Assembly (NCBI RefSeq): GCF_019059575.1
Contig: NW_024881969.1
Coordinates: 124,001-188,000 of the forward strand
Direction of reading: 5' to 3'
Length of the DNA stretch: 64,000 nt
DNA from: Amphibalanus amphitrite
Lineage: Eukaryota > Arthropoda > Thecostraca > Balanomorpha > Balanidae
Shown here: piece after piece, positions 21,796 through 33,334 of the stretch
Numbering within the stretch: the first letter of the stretch is position 1
Layout of the letters: each line of letters begins with the position of its first letter
Program-made: the position numbers and the translations under genes
Notes under the pieces: model-generated
The model's input: the letters and a program-made list of their open reading frames with translations, nothing else
What the model was told of the DNA's origin: nothing
Database searches by the model: none

Positions 21796-22089
21796 GATTT
21801 GTCTGATAGTCCTCTGGACTAGAACGTACGTTGACTAGACATAGGACTCACATCGGGACGTCGTGAAACCCTCCGTAAAAGCCCTGCGGGCTAGGGTGGG
21901 CGCGCCGAACGGCGGAAACCGCACAGGCCGGGATCCCCCGGCGCTGGGACCTCCCCAGCGTGCCCCACCTGGAAACGAGAACAGTTTGTATGTTTATGCC
22001 TGAACACATGCGCCGGTACGAACACTTCGCTTACCGTCTACTGGTTAGGCGCGCATATTTACGCAATGAATTGAGATGTACTATGTATA
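21640..22089. other. No gene seen
   Basis: Apart from the short duplicated segment at 21712-21793, nothing is supported here. A short GC-rich stretch lies at 21880-21965. Confidence 0.4.
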
Positions 22090-22091
22090 TA

Positions 22092-23343
22092 CAGGGTGTT
22101 CCGGATAAATTTGACAGTTTTGCTCCTTTCACGATTTTTTTTTTAATACACTCTTCTACTCACCGGCGCAAGACTTTGGCGGAAGACGGGGAAGCGAGGG
22201 CGAAATGAAGAGCCCTGGTAGCTGACGAGCGCTCGGAACAGAACACGCTTCCCGATCACCACGATCGGATGACGTAAACTGGGACGAACGTCCACACGGT
22301 TTACAGGTTGGTGTCTCTCTCAACTGCGCCCCATACGTAGTAGTCCATAGGGTTGCAGTCTGGCGAGTTAGGAGGCCACATGTCCGGGCTGGTGTGGTCG
22401 TGGAAATTTTCGGCCAGCCACTTCTGGCTCTTCCCGGAGGTGTGGCACGGCGCCGTTGTGAGTCCTGTTGCCACACGTATGGCCGTCCCGCAGCCACCCT
22501 CTCCATCCAGGGCCTCATTACCTTGCTCAACAGCTCCACATATCCATCTGAGTTGAGGCGGAGGCCTTCCTTAAAGATGTGAGGGCGCATGACGTCGCCG
22601 TCGCTGGAGACGCAGCCGAAGACCATCACCGTCTGGGGAAACTTCGTCTTCATGACCTGAGGGACTTCGCGAGGGCTGACAGCAAGCCACCTGTTATTCT
22701 GCGCGTTTTGCAACTGGTCCTGACAAAAGTTCTTTGCGTCGGAAAAAAAACAGAGAGTGCCTGGCTCGACAGGATGCTTCACCTTGTTCAGAAGTTTCTT
22801 TGCCTTCTTCAGGCGGTTCTTCCGAGCTTCGTCAGTGAGAAGCTGTCCCTTGCGCCTCTTGTAGGAGTGGTAGCGGAGGTCCTCGTTCAGTGCGCGCTTC
22901 ATTGTGGTCACTCCGACGTTCATCTCCCTGGCCAAAGACCGAATTCCCTTACCAGGGTCCTTCCGCACCTTCTTCTGCAGTTCCTTGACGAATTCCGGCG
23001 ATCTAGCCACGTCCGATCGCTTCCTGTGTGGCTTCCGGCTTGCCACAGACTTTACATCCCCCTCACATTCCTCCAACTCCTCCCGAACTGTCTTCACAGT
23101 GTTAAGAGCGCACTGAGCAGCAGCCACAATGTCTCGATTATCAAAACCGGCGCGGATCATCATGATGCATTTAACTCTCTTCCAATATTCAGGTGGGTTC
23201 CAACCATCCATTTTCAAAGATTTTTTCACCAACAATGAACAACAAAACAGGAGTTCAGATGCACTTTACAGAATCAGAATATTCCGTTTGGTTCTGAAAC
23301 AAGAGAGAAACAAAAACGTGTCAAATTTATCCGGAGCACCCTG
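22092..23343 (-). mobile_element. mariner/Tc1-type transposon, near-complete
   Basis: Terminal inverted repeats read CAGGGTGTTCCGGATAAATT at the left and CAGGGTGCTCCGGATAAATT at the right (reverse complement). TA flanks both ends (22090-22091, 23344-23345), the standard TA target duplication. Length is 1252 bp, typical for the superfamily. One transposase ORF fills the minus strand. Confidence 0.9.
22156..23235 (-). pseudogene. mariner/Tc1-like transposase, frameshifted in catalytic domain
   Basis: The ORF starts at MLVKKSLKMDGWNPPEYWKR and has an N-terminal helix-turn-helix region (AREMNVGVTTMKRALNEDLR). The first catalytic Asp is in LCFFSDAKNF, and MVFGCVSSDG follows. The second Asp is at YVWQQDS. 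After that point the frame turns into Arg/Pro-rich nonsense, while another frame carries the expected DFWPPNSPDCNPMDYY-like text around 22330-22410. A small frameshift near 22440-22470 therefore disrupts the third catalytic residue. Otherwise the element is well preserved. The translation ends inside the left TIR region, with no tail beyond the element. Confidence 0.8.
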
Positions 23344-23345
23344 TA

Positions 23346-23769
23346 GCGTCCCGAGAGGATCGGCAGAGTCTTCTGAGAGCGTGTCGTGTCTGGCAACACT
23401 AGGATACCTAGCCATGCTCGATGCCCCATGGCGACGACTTGCTGCCGTCTCGCTGCGGCTCTTGCTGGACGGCTGATCAGCGGCGTCCACGTCACCAGGG
23501 GCAGCTGTGGAGCCGGCACAACACCGGGTGCACCGTTCCCGTTCCCGCCCCACGTACCGCCCCCGTCCCCGCGCTCGAAGCACCATCCACGTCCCCGTCC
23601 GACGCGGCGCCGCTGTCCCCGCCCGATCGACATATTTTGAGCACAATAACATGTTCAAAGTTTGGTTGAAACATTGCGATGACTTGGATGCCGCCATCGT
23701 TGACCTATAATAATTATAATAAGAGACCGATGAGCATATAAAATGAGTAATTATCCAGCTACGGCAGTG
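23346..23769. other. GC-rich stretch, no gene supported
   Basis: Several overlapping short ORFs on both strands at 23400-23700 are typical of stop-poor GC-rich DNA. I found no motif in any of them. Confidence 0.4.
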
Positions 23770-24095
23770 GAGTATGCCTTTTTGGCCCCACCCCTGTTCT
23801 TTGCATATGTGTACCTACAGTCCACAGCATGTGCTCCCAGTGATTCTATGTCTCTCTCAGTATAGCCCACAGCGTGTGCTTCCAGTGATTCTATTTTGTC
23901 TCTCAGTATATCCCACAGCATGTGCTCCCAGTGATTCTATTTTCTCTTTCAGTATACCTAGCCCACAGTATGTGCTCCCAGTGATTCTATTTTCTCTCTC
24001 AATATAGCCCACAGCGTGTGCTTCCAGTGATTCTATTTTCTCTTTCAGTATACCTAGGCCACAGCATGTGCTCCCAGTGATTCTATTTTCCATCC
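23770..24095. repeat. Tandem repeat, unit about 50 bp
   Basis: Six to seven units of CCCACAGCATGTGCTCCCAG, then TGATTCTATTTTCTCTTTCAG and TATACCTAG. Unit length alternates between about 45 and 54 bp. The minus-strand ORF across it is repeat-encoded. Confidence 0.85.
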
Positions 24096-24530
24096 CAGTC
24101 GCACACCACGGTGATGCCTGGTGTTCCTGGATGGTTGAGATAAATGCACCATGTCCAACACAGTACCTCCAGCTTGATATGTATTAAAGAGAGGGCTCAC
24201 TGACGCTTAACGGCTCTAGGTGAAATAGCAGCTTTGCATCAAGCTGCATACTGCTTTCTACGAATGTCCCAGAATAATTATATATTTGAAAATAATTCGT
24301 CTTTGCGTGGGGGCGTATCTGGAGCGTGGCTGCCTGAGTATGGCTCAAGCATGGATGAGATAATAATCGAGAACCATATCAAAAGATGCACGTCTTGTAT
24401 GCCGTTTGAATCAGCTTTGCTTCGCTGCTTTATTGCTATTCTTATTCTGATGACGGTGCAATATCGAAATATATCAATTTAGTTTTAATTACATCAATTT
24501 GCAACATATAACATGAGCATAAGGTTATTC

Positions 24531-25223
24531 GGGGGACCATCAAAGCGTCCAAAACCGCAGCATCCAAGGTACGCAACATCCAAAACCGCAGCGTCCAAAG
24601 TACGCAACGTCCAAAACACGTCCAAAATCGGGTATATAGGGAGCATTCACAACGTCCAAAACCGAAACATCCAAAACCGCAACATCCAAAACGTATCATC
24701 CAAAAACGCAACATCCAAGGACGCATCGTCCAAAGTACGCAACATCCAAAGTACGCAACATCCAAAGTACGCAACATCCAAAACCGGTTAGGTTTCCTTA
24801 TCCCCGGTAGGCATAAATCAGTAGGTTAGGTTAGGTTAGGTTAGGTTAGGTTAGGTTAGGTTGAGTTTCCTTATCCCCGGTAGGCAAAAATCAGTAGGTT
24901 AGGTTAGGTTAGGTTGGGTTAGGGATAGGCAAAAATCCGTAGGTTAGGTTAGGTTAGGTTGGTTTTGGATGTTGCGTGCCTTGGATGTCGTTGTCTTGGA
25001 CGTTGTGGTTTTGGAGGTTACGTACTTTGGATGTTGCGTCTTTGGATGTTGCGTTTTTTGGATGCTACGTTTTTGGACGTTGCGGTTTTGGATGTTTCGG
25101 TTTTGGACTTTGTGAATGCTCCCTATAAACCCGATTTTGGACGTATTTTGGACGTTGCGTACTTTGGACGCTGCGGTTTTGGATGTTGCGTACTTTGGGT
25201 GCTGCGGTTTTTGATGGTCCCCC
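24531..25223. mobile_element. Foldback-like unit with TTAGG core
   Basis: The left end GGGGGACCATCAAAGCGTCC leads into tandem CATCCAAAACCGCAACGTCC-like repeats (to about 24790). A telomere-type TTAGG array, twice interrupted by CCTTATCCCCGGTAGGCA, fills about 24820-24960. The complementary repeat arm then ends in the inverse of the left terminus (ATGGTCCCCC at 25214-25223). The structure is arm, TTAGG core, inverted arm. No protein is encoded. Confidence 0.7.
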
Positions 25224-25771
25224 CAAAGCGTCCAAAACCGCAGCATCCAAAGTACGCAACATCCAAAACCGCAGCGTCCAAAGTACGCAACGTCCAAAAT
25301 ACGTCCAAAATCGGGTATATAGGGAGCATTCACAACGTCCAAAACCGAAACATCCAAAACCGCAACATCCAAAACGTATCATCCAAAAACGTTAGGTTAG
25401 GTTTCCTTATGCCCGGTAGGCATAAATCAGTAGGTTAGGTTAGGTAAGGTTAGGTTAGGTTAGGTTAGGTTAGGTTGGGTTTCCTTATCCCCGGTAGGCA
25501 AAAATCAGTAGGTTAGGTTAGGTTAGGTTGGGTTAGGGATAGGCAAAAATCAGTAGGTTAGGTAAGGTTAGGTTAGGTTAGGTTGGTTTTGGATGTTGCG
25601 TGCCTTGGATGTCGTGGTCTTGGACGTTGTGGTTTTGGAGGTTACGTACTTTGGATGATACGTTTTTGGACGGTGCGGTTTTGGATGTTTCGGTTTTGGA
25701 CTTTGTGAATGCCCGCTATAAACCCGATTTTGGACGCATTTTGGACGTTGCGTACTTTGGACGCTGCGGTA
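25224..25771. mobile_element. Second, truncated TTAGG foldback unit
   Basis: It begins back to back with the previous unit (CAAAGCGTCC at 25225) and repeats the order arm, TTAGG core (about 25395-25585), inverted arm. It stops abruptly at GGACGCTGCGGT (about 25771) without the ATGGTCCCCC terminus. It is largely identical to the first unit in the left arm, suggesting tandem duplication or a composite insertion. Confidence 0.65.
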
Positions 25772-25853
25772 AACGTTTTAAATGTAATGTTATTCAAATG
25801 GATCGGTTTCCATCGCACATCGTTATGCAATTCTCATTTCCCTGTATGCTCAC

Positions 25854-25967
25854 CGATGACGGGTCAGCCCTCCTTGAAACGGCGATCTCCGGCGGCCCAC
25901 TGATGCCCTCGCCGGGGTCGACGGCGGCGGCTGCTGAGCCCTCGGCATCGGCAGAGGTGCTGGGACC
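25854..25967 (-). other. Candidate internal exon (114 bp), unknown gene
   Basis: The minus strand shows acceptor TTTGTTTATTTTCCAG/GG above 25967 and donor TCG/GTGAGC at 25854. Between them are 38 open codons (GPSTSADAEGSAAAAVDPGE and onward). Length is a multiple of three and both splice sites are strong by eye, but no family is recognised and no partner exon was found. It could be chance. Confidence 0.3.
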
Positions 25968-26964
25968 CTGGAAAATAAACAAACAGGTGCCGTTAATGCT
26001 ACACACAAAAATATAAGGCAACGTAGGTGTTATATCATCCATGGCTCAAGTATGGCGAGCATGTTGCTAGGCAGGACGCAAAGCATCTCATGAAATGCAG
26101 CTCTTCTCTTCTCTACAGCTACCGGTTTCGAACCAGGGACAAAAACCACAAATCTGATGGGACAGCTTCACGCATTCGTTGTTCCATTTTATTGCATAGC
26201 ATATATTCAGCTTGGGTCTTGCCACGCACGAATTGCGCGTTGCCATTGTATACGCTTTGCAGCCTCTCTTTCACACATTGCAGCCAAATCTTTCTCTCCT
26301 TATTACATCGTGACGAGTGCTGGACTAGCAGTATTTCACACTGCTCACTGCTCATATTAGTCATATTTGCTATTTTAATTCCGTATCACGCTTCAACCAC
26401 GATTAACACTGAAACTTTCGCCACCTCGCTTCCCCCCCCCCCCTCCCTCCCTAATCACGCTTTGAAATCTCGCTCGCGCCGCCGCTCGGTATCACTTTTT
26501 TTTGCTATGGAAATTCTTGTCCCCAGGGGTCGCCTACTTTGCTGTCTCGAGGTGATTAACTTGACGAAGTAGTTACATCGAAGTGCCCTGGTTAGGCTCA
26601 AACCTATTCCTATAAGGTGCTACCAACAAGCATAGCAGTGCGTGCATATGTACACTTGAAGCGAAACTGCGTGGGATCAGGGTTGTCCATATCCTCACGT
26701 TTCTGACGAATGATATTTGCGGCGATGCTTCTCGACCACTCTAGGAACTAGGAATGCACTGTTTCTGCTCCTCAGTTCTGGCAAGGGATAGGTGAAATAC
26801 ATCATGCAACGCCGTGCGCCTCAAAGTCGTTGACAATTTCCCCGTACCGTTTTCACGCTTTCACGGGCCGGCCAAGTGGCCTACCTTCAAAAGCCAGGGG
26901 CTCTAAACCAGAGAGTCAGCAATACTTTTGAGACGCAATGCTTTCAAGAGAGACTAGATTTACG
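25968..26964. other. No gene supported
   Basis: Contains a C-rich tract at about 26430-26450 and only short ORFs without recognisable motifs. Confidence 0.4.
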
Positions 26965-27180
26965 TACAGTCTGTCTTAAAAGTACCGCGCAAAGTAACGG
27001 TGGATCCATCAAGCCTGACAGAGGAAGAGCCTGCTTAATTTGAGTCACCGAAGCAATTGATATTCTCGTCCATTCCCCAGGTCAGTTGGTTCGGTGACTT
27101 TCAAATTAAAGCAGGCCTTTCCTCGGTCAGGCTTGATGGATCCACCGTCACTTTGCGCGGTACTTATAAGACAGACTGTA
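26965..27180. mobile_element. Palindromic MITE (mariner-type ends), copy 1
   Basis: 216 bp starting TACAGTCTGTCTTAAAAGTA and ending with its inverse; the two halves pair along almost the full length. TA is present at both edges. The halves share GTGGATCCATCAAGCCTGAC. A second copy at 27749-33484 is split by an LTR retrotransposon. Confidence 0.85.
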
Positions 27181-27185
27181 CACTA

Positions 27186-27345
27186 GTGCCTGCTTCCAGT
27201 TTCGCCCCTGAATCCTTTGGAATGAACCTGGGCTGGTCTCCATGCCGAACGGCATCCTGGTCCTATGATGCAATCCGTACTCAGTGGCGAACACTCTCAC
27301 CCCCTCGACTTCTCTTCGAGAGGAATGGCCCAATAGGTCGCTCTT
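27186..27345 (-). pseudogene. Gypsy reverse-transcriptase fragment
   Basis: Minus-strand text YWAIPLEEKSR then (frameshift) VFATEYGLHHRTRMPFGMET and SPGSFQRI matches the RT fingers-palm block of Gypsy-type pol (RMPFG and FQR signatures). Only about 50 residues survive, with one frameshift, and no LTR is adjacent. Confidence 0.65.
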
Positions 27346-27419
27346 TGGTCCAGAACTGAAAAGTACCGAGCAAGCCTTGATGTGGGACTGTCTCCTACAT
27401 CAGCCAGATGAATGAAGTA

Positions 27420-27726
27420 GGGAGTCAAATCGAATCATCTGTCCTAATCCCAATCGAAAACCTATGGGGAATCATGAGGGAGGACCTCAGCAAGATTGAA
27501 CCAGCTCCCACAGAAAACGGACTTTAGAGGAACCTGTGAGAGGTGTGGCTGAACATCAGCGCGGATACTCTGGACATCTTGATCTATGGGAGGCCAAAGC
27601 GGATGAGGGAATGGATATGACAGGGCAGGGGATAAATCGGTAAATAAACCATGTCCTGGGGGCTCTTTGTTTATTAATTATGTCGGCGAATTGATGGAGG
27701 GGCAAATAATTCCCGGACACCCTGTA
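27420..27726 (+). pseudogene. mariner-type transposase 3' relic with right TIR
   Basis: The plus strand encodes PIENLWGIMREDLSKIEPAP, the block around the third catalytic residue of mariner/Tc1 transposases. Stops follow, and the element ends at ATTCCCGGACACCCTGTA (27726). The inverse of that end resembles the mariner end at 22092. The N-terminal two-thirds and the left TIR are missing. Confidence 0.7.
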
Positions 27727-27821
27727 CAAGACTCTTGCAAGAGCCTTGTACTGTCTGTCTTAAAAGTAGGTACCGTGCAAGGTAACGGTGGATCCATCAA
27801 GCCTGACCGAGGAAGGGCTTG

Positions 27822-28695
27822 TGTGAGGGGGGCTTAGGCCGGTCCTGCAGGCCCTTCGTTACCTCCCCTCCGGATCTCTACTCTACAGGATCAGTGGTCG
27901 GCCGGGACGTCTCCCAGCCTTTTACCCGTCTGCCACCCGGGCCACTGCCCTTTACACTAATTGAACTAAACTATGCATCGTGGTTCAGGTGAATAACTCC
28001 GCCATTTTGTGGCACACGCGGTTGGTAGCGAACCCTCGTGGGTTTGGAGCTAAGCTCCTGAGCCATGATGACTAACTAAGGTACCGAATGAATCTGACTC
28101 CGCTCAAACTCCGCACTCCTTTGACTCATCTCATTACCAAAAGACGCTATCGATTCATCCCCCCATTTATTCACATTTATCAAATTGCCGAAATCAATAT
28201 AAAAGACTGCCGAGTGAAATATTCGTAAACCATGACTCTTAACCCTAACGCTACCCTACGCTACGCGAATTGACCTAACCCTCCTCCCGGATGCTCCTAA
28301 CCTAGCTAAGGGATGTCCGTGAGCCCGCGACAATCCCTGCGGGGTCGGAACCTACCTCGAGCCAGATGCCAGCAGCGTGAAGAGCGGTCGGGTGCCCAGT
28401 GTTGCCACCACCTCGGGTTGCAGACACTCAGCCCCCGTTTGCTTTCACGCTGCGCTTACATACCAGCCCGAGGCGGATACGCCCCCGTCAGCCGGTCGAG
28501 GCCAGACCAATCGGTTGACGGCGGCGCATGGTTCCGGCCTCACTGGCCTCCTACGCGCCTCCCTTCCCCGCACAAAAACACCGCGCCGAATACAGGTTCA
28601 CAAAACATCCGCTAGCGCCGGGCCGCCGGCTCGCAGCCGGCCTGCACCGCGCCGTCCGCGCCGATCCGGCGGCCGCCGACGCGACCAGCCCTACA
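27822..28695 (-). repeat. 3' LTR of the gag-only element
   Basis: 874 bp, with terminal dinucleotides TG and CA on the minus strand. It lacks one copy of a TCTAC unit found in the 5' LTR. The plus-strand ORFs inside are shared with the other LTR and are not genes. Confidence 0.85.
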
Positions 28696-28730
28696 TAATA
28701 TCCCCCTCTTTGGGCCCGGGGAAAAATCCC
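28696..28730 (-). promoter_or_regulatory. Polypurine tract (plus-strand primer)
   Basis: The minus strand reads CCCAAAGAGGGGGATATTA immediately before the 3' LTR. The homologous position next to the third LTR copy (44587 onward) has GGAGAGGGGGGTAATA. Confidence 0.6.
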
Positions 28731-28759
28731 CTTACTTTGGGGGAGCCTCTTTAGCGCCA

Positions 28760-29640
28760 CCTCAGTGGTTACGCCTCCTTCACTGCAGTCAGCGCCACAT
28801 GCTGTCGCAGCGCCTTCTTCCGTCGTCTTCTTCCTCCGTCGTCAGTAGTCCTCCTGCAGCGCCAGCCTCAGATGCAGCGCCTCCTTCAGCACCACCTTTA
28901 GTTATGGCGCCTCATTCAGCGCTACCACCATTAGTCGCGCCTCCTTCAGCGCCACGTGCGTAGCAGCGCCTCCTTCAGCGCCACCTTGTAGTCGTTCCTC
29001 TGTCAGCGCCACCATCAGTTGCGCGTCTTCCTCAGCGCATTCTTCCGTGGGTCACTTCCATTAGTCGCGCCTCCTTCAGCGCCACGTGCGTAGCAGCGCC
29101 TCCTTCCGCGCCGTCGTCAGTCGCAGCTTTTCCTTCGGCGCCAGCTTCAGATTCAGCGACTCCTTCAGCACCACCTGTAGTTATGGCGCCTCATTCAGCG
29201 CTACCTCCATTAGTCGCGCCTCCTTCAGCGCCACGTGCGTAGCAGCGCCTCCTTCAGCGCCACCTTTTAGTCGTGCCTCTTTCAGCGCCACCATCAGTTG
29301 CGCGTCTCCCTCAGCGCATTCTTCCGTGGGCCACTACTTTCATTAGTCGCGCCTCCTTCAGCGCCACGTGCGTAGCAGCGCCTCCTTCAGCGCCACCTTT
29401 TAGTCGTGCCTCTTTCAGCGCCACCATCAGTTGCGCGTCTCCCTCAGCGCATTCTTCCGTGGGCCACTACTTTCATTAGTCGCGCCTCCTTCAGCGCCAC
29501 GTGCGTAGCAGCGCCTCCTTCCGCGCCGTCGTCAGTCGCAGCTTTTCCTTCTGCGCCAGCTTCAGATTCAGCGACTCCTTCAGCACCACCTGTAGTTATG
29601 GCGCCTCTTTCAGCGCCACCTTCAGTATAGCGGCGCCTCC
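28760..29640. repeat. GCGCC minisatellite with 133-bp higher-order unit
   Basis: Short TTCAGCGCCACCTTTAGT-type words are organised into a higher-order repeat; 29273-29405 and 29406-29538 are nearly identical 133-bp units. It lies between gag and the polypurine tract, where pol would normally be. Confidence 0.8.
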
Positions 29641-30609
29641 CGCAGCGCCCCGTGCAGTCGTGGCGCCTCCTTCTGCGCCCCGTGCAGTCGCGGCGCCTCC
29701 GTCACTTCAGCGCCACCGTCCTCGCTTGCGCAGCCACTCCCGCAGCGGGACCATTTGCATTGCAGCGCAGCAGATGGGACCTTTGGTTCAGCAGCTGGGG
29801 CTTCGGTCGCTGGGGCTTCTGCTGCGCTGCCCGCCGGTGTAGATGGCATCAGAGCGCTTGCGGTGTCCGTCGCGGGGTGCAGCGATGGCGCTGCTACCGG
29901 CCCAGATGGCGTGCCGATTGTTCCCGCCAACCGCTGAAGATGCCACCCCCGATGTTGTTCGGCGCCGTTCCGCTGTCGCAGCGCCGCTGAGGTCCTCACG
30001 CGCTGGGCATACGCCCGCACGCTCTCTTTGTCCCCTTGACGGCAGTCTGCCAGGCTCATTAGTGTAGATAGCGAATCAACCGGACGACTGAACCGGTCGC
30101 ACAGGGCCTCGCTGAAAGGTTCCCAATGCATTCCCAGCATAGGAGACTGCAAACTCAGGCCCTTGCTCCATGAAGGTTCGGTAAAATGCTTTCGCGGCCC
30201 CTTGCAGCCGCATAGGCATGATCTGCATTAAGTCTTTATAATCCAGATTGCCCAAGGTTAATGCCCCTTCGGCGGACTCGATAAAGTCCCGTATCGTGGG
30301 GCCTCCGCGCTCCTCCCGGTCAGGGTCATAGCTTAATACTTCCCGCAGCGCTCCCATGTTTTTAGGTCCTGAATGAGGCAAATGCCCCATCGGTCGCGAG
30401 CCGTGGCCTTGGCCTTGGAGGTGGCGCGCACGCGCCCCGGCACCCAAGCCGTACGCCGGGAGCGGCAGCCTCGGCCGGGCTCCCAGACCTGGTGATTGAC
30501 CTGAGAGGTGAGGCGGCGCAGTCGGCCGCACATCCATTGATGGTTCTGTCATATTCACCAGTGTTGATTGATCAGTTGCCGTATACGGACTGTATTCGTA
30601 CATACACAT
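29622..30609 (-). pseudogene. Retrotransposon gag, frameshifted
   Basis: The first frame (from 30609) carries GGPTIRDFIESAEGALTLGN and MPMRLQGAAKAFYRTFMEQG, a capsid-like helical region. After a frameshift near 30150 the second frame carries HWEPFSEALCDRFSRPVDSL and KESVRAYAQRVRTSA, the standard gag block with W, F and QG-x-ESV-x-x-Y landmarks. The C-terminus becomes Ala/Pro rich, ending in LHGAQKEAPRLHG repeats derived from the minisatellite. No CCHC knuckle was found. Gag normally packages the RNA. The frameshift may be a mutation or a sequencing error, since the LTRs are so similar. Confidence 0.7.
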
Positions 30610-32455
30610 GCTCTTCTACGTTTCGTTGGGGCAGATCGGGTTTTCCCACGCCTTTATCAGGTGATAGTTGAGGATTGTCTTGAGACATCTTGAAATGATC
30701 AATTACTTGTACTCACTCTCAAAGCGACGACGTCACCAAACCGTCGAACTCTGAGAGGAGTCCAATGGCCCGATTGCTCGATTGCCAGCCGCCCGAGTGT
30801 CTTGCGACAGCAAACTCTGCGAGAGGAAATCAGCGCTTTAGGGGTCTGGGTGTTTGTTGAAATGCGTTTACAGTTATCAGAAGGGCGGACGGCTTCAACC
30901 TGCCATCTTACCAGAGCTAGCTATCCTGGACCACAATAAGGCGGCACACCCTCCTTGCAATTTAAACCCGAGCCGGAAATTCAACACACGGCACGAACAA
31001 AAACGACATTCGAGCGCGGCCTGGCGTGGACGCATAAAAAGTTGCCGGCATGTCCCGGCGTTTATCTCGCCCACTCGGGTTTTTGTTCCCACTTTCTGGG
31101 TTACTGGCACGTCGCGGCAACGACCCGAGGCTGTAGAAAAAGTAGTGGGTCGAGCAGTACCGTAACAGCGGGTTTTGTCCCCACCGTCTGTTCACTGGCA
31201 TGCAGCACAGACGTAGCCAGTCGGTGACGGCGCCCTACTTTGAATGTCCGGGGGTTTTTATCCCCGCCTTTTTGTTTTACTAACATGTTGCGGTATTGCG
31301 GTATCAACCGTCATGGACGAGAAACTGGGTCGTCAGGACAGCATATAGAAATGAATTTTTAATGGATTTAAGACTCCGGACAGTTTTCTTTTTAACGAAT
31401 ATACCTACTTCAGCATAATTTACGGCAAACGGAACTTATAAGAAATTGTAGTTTTAGGTGAAGGCGAAGGTTGAATTAAACTGTTGCCATTGACACAGCT
31501 AGTTAGTCAGCCGCGAATTACATTGCTTGAATTGATGTTTTTACTGACGTGCGTTTTTCAAGGATTTATAAACTGAAACCTTTGCCAACAATATTCATTA
31601 AGGGCGTTCCATTCACATAATGCGCAGTTCTGAAACACTTAGAAACGAAATGATATAATGGTTCTGTAGCCAAATCGTGTAACTTTTACACAGTCACCCT
31701 CTCACCGAGCCATTCTCCTCTTTCATTCAGCTACTTAAACACATTTACACGTTTCACTCACTCTTATCATACCATCACCCAAGCAAATAACAATCATTCG
31801 TTTACTTCCTTACCCGTCATTCAACACACTCACACCTCACACACAACAACATTGCCAACACAAGACTGCACTTGCACTTTCACTCAACATATTTGCAACT
31901 CATGAGTTGCAAAAGTTTTCTTTGTGTTGCTATTTTTATTGCAGTCATTGCAAACTTTTGCCTATCAATTTTTGCTGCTGGCTTGGCTCGTTTGTTCTTA
32001 GAAGTTCGGATATTGAGCGGAGTAAATTTAATAAATTTAGAATGGCTCAATCGACCGTTCTTTCAAGATCTATTCGGTGGGGGCGTCTAACAGCTGCAGC
32101 CGTCTGATTTACACAGTTTAAGATTTACAAAATCACGTACTGAGCAAGCGCACTGGATTTACAGCAGGCCGTTTCGCCAAATGCAGTTTAAGTCTTACGT
32201 TAGCGGCGTATCCTCATACCAGCAAGAATGAAAAACGTTTTTTAGACTTACTGTTAGCCGTTTTTTTAAACAGTTTAAGATTTACAAAACCACGTACTAA
32301 CATGCGATTCCGGCGACTTTACGGGCAGGGCGTTTCACTAGATAATGCAGTTTAAGACTTACGTACCTAATGGCGTACCTGACACCTACCGGGAGAAAAA
32401 TGTTGTTCAGCCGAATTTTACTTGAAAGAACGTTCCCGGCCGATTAGCACCATTA
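30610..32455 (-). other. Long 5' leader of the gag-only element with internal repeats
   Basis: No ORF is supported. About 88-bp imperfect triplicate units (GGGTTTTTGTTCCCAC-type) lie at 31075-31290. A duplicated block of about 165 bp beginning CAGTTTAAGATTTACAAAA occurs at about 32113 and 32272. The leader of about 1.85 kb is unusually long for a Gypsy-type element. Confidence 0.6.
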
Positions 32456-33334
32456 TGTGAGGGGGGCTTAGGCCGGTCCTGCAGGCCCTTCGTTACCTCC
32501 CCTCCGGATCTCTACTCTACTCTACAGGATCAGTGGTCGGCCGGGACGTCTCCCAGCCTTTTACCCGTCTGCCACCCGGGCCACTGTCCTCTACACTAAT
32601 TGAACTAAACTATGCATCGTGGTTCAGGTGAATAACTCCGCCATTTTGTGGCACACGCGGTTGGTAGCGAACCCTCGTGGGTTTGGAGCTAAGCTCCTGA
32701 GCCATGATGACTAACTAAGGTACCGAATGAATCTGACTCCGCTCAAACTCCGCACTCCTTCGACTCATCTCATTACCAAAAGACGCTATCGATTCATCCC
32801 CCCATTTATTCACATTTATCAAATTGCCGAAATCAATATAAAAGACTGCCGAGTGAAATATTCGTAAACCATGACTCTTAACCCTAACGCTACCCTACGC
32901 TACGCGAATTAACCTAACCCTCCTCCCGGATGCTCCTAACCTAGCTAAGGGATGTCCGTGAGCCCGCGACAATCCTTGCGGGGTCGGAACCTACCTCGAG
33001 CCAGATGCCAGCAGCGTGAAGAGCGGTCGGGTGCCCAGTGTTGCCACCACCTCGGGTTGCAGACACTCAGCCCCCGTTTGCTTTCACGCTGCGCTTACAT
33101 ACCAGCCCGAGGCGGATACGCCCCCGTCAGCCGGTCGAGGCCAGACCAATCGGTTGACGGCGGCGCATGGTTCCGGCCTCGCTGGCCTCCTACGCGCCTC
33201 CCTTCCCCGCACAAAAACACCGCGCCGAATACAGGTTCACAAAACATCCGCTAGCGCCGGGCCGCCGGCTCGCAGCCGGCCTGCACCGCGCCGTCCGCGC
33301 CGACCCGGCGGCCGCCGACGCGACCAGCCCTACA
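32456..33334 (-). repeat. 5' LTR of the gag-only element
   Basis: 879 bp, nearly identical to 27822-28695. The end CCTCACA is followed on the minus strand by TAATGGTGCTAATCGG, the probable primer-binding site. The duplicate CTTG follows at 33335. Confidence 0.85.

Larger units (their letters stand above)
27822..33334 (-). mobile_element. Gag-only LTR retrotransposon, minus orientation
   Basis: Two LTRs in direct orientation (27822-28695 and 32456-33334) bound 3.76 kb. Read on the minus strand each LTR starts TGTAGGGC and ends CCTCACA. A purine-rich tract (AAAGAGGGGGATATTA) precedes the 3' LTR. A possible primer-binding site starts TGGTGCTAATCGGCC three bases after the 5' LTR. The flanking duplication CTTG suggests Gypsy-type integration. 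The only coding region is gag; protease, RT, RNase H and integrase are absent. LTRs differ by about 7 substitutions and one 5-bp indel by my reading (about 99% identity), so insertion was recent. Mobilisation would need enzymes from a related full element. Confidence 0.85.

Noticed and set aside
24820..24960. True chromosome end because of TTAGG repeats
   Set aside because: Arrays are short, interrupted and enclosed by inverted repeats, with ordinary sequence on both sides.
26105..26135. Possible tRNA or tRNA-SINE B box (GGTTTCGAACC)
   Set aside because: No acceptor, D or anticodon stem could be built around it. The same applies to GGTTCGATACC near 38808.
28313..28754. ORFs of 100-125 codons repeated at 32952-33405
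   Set aside because: They lie inside the two LTRs, have no motif, and are duplicated only because the LTRs are.
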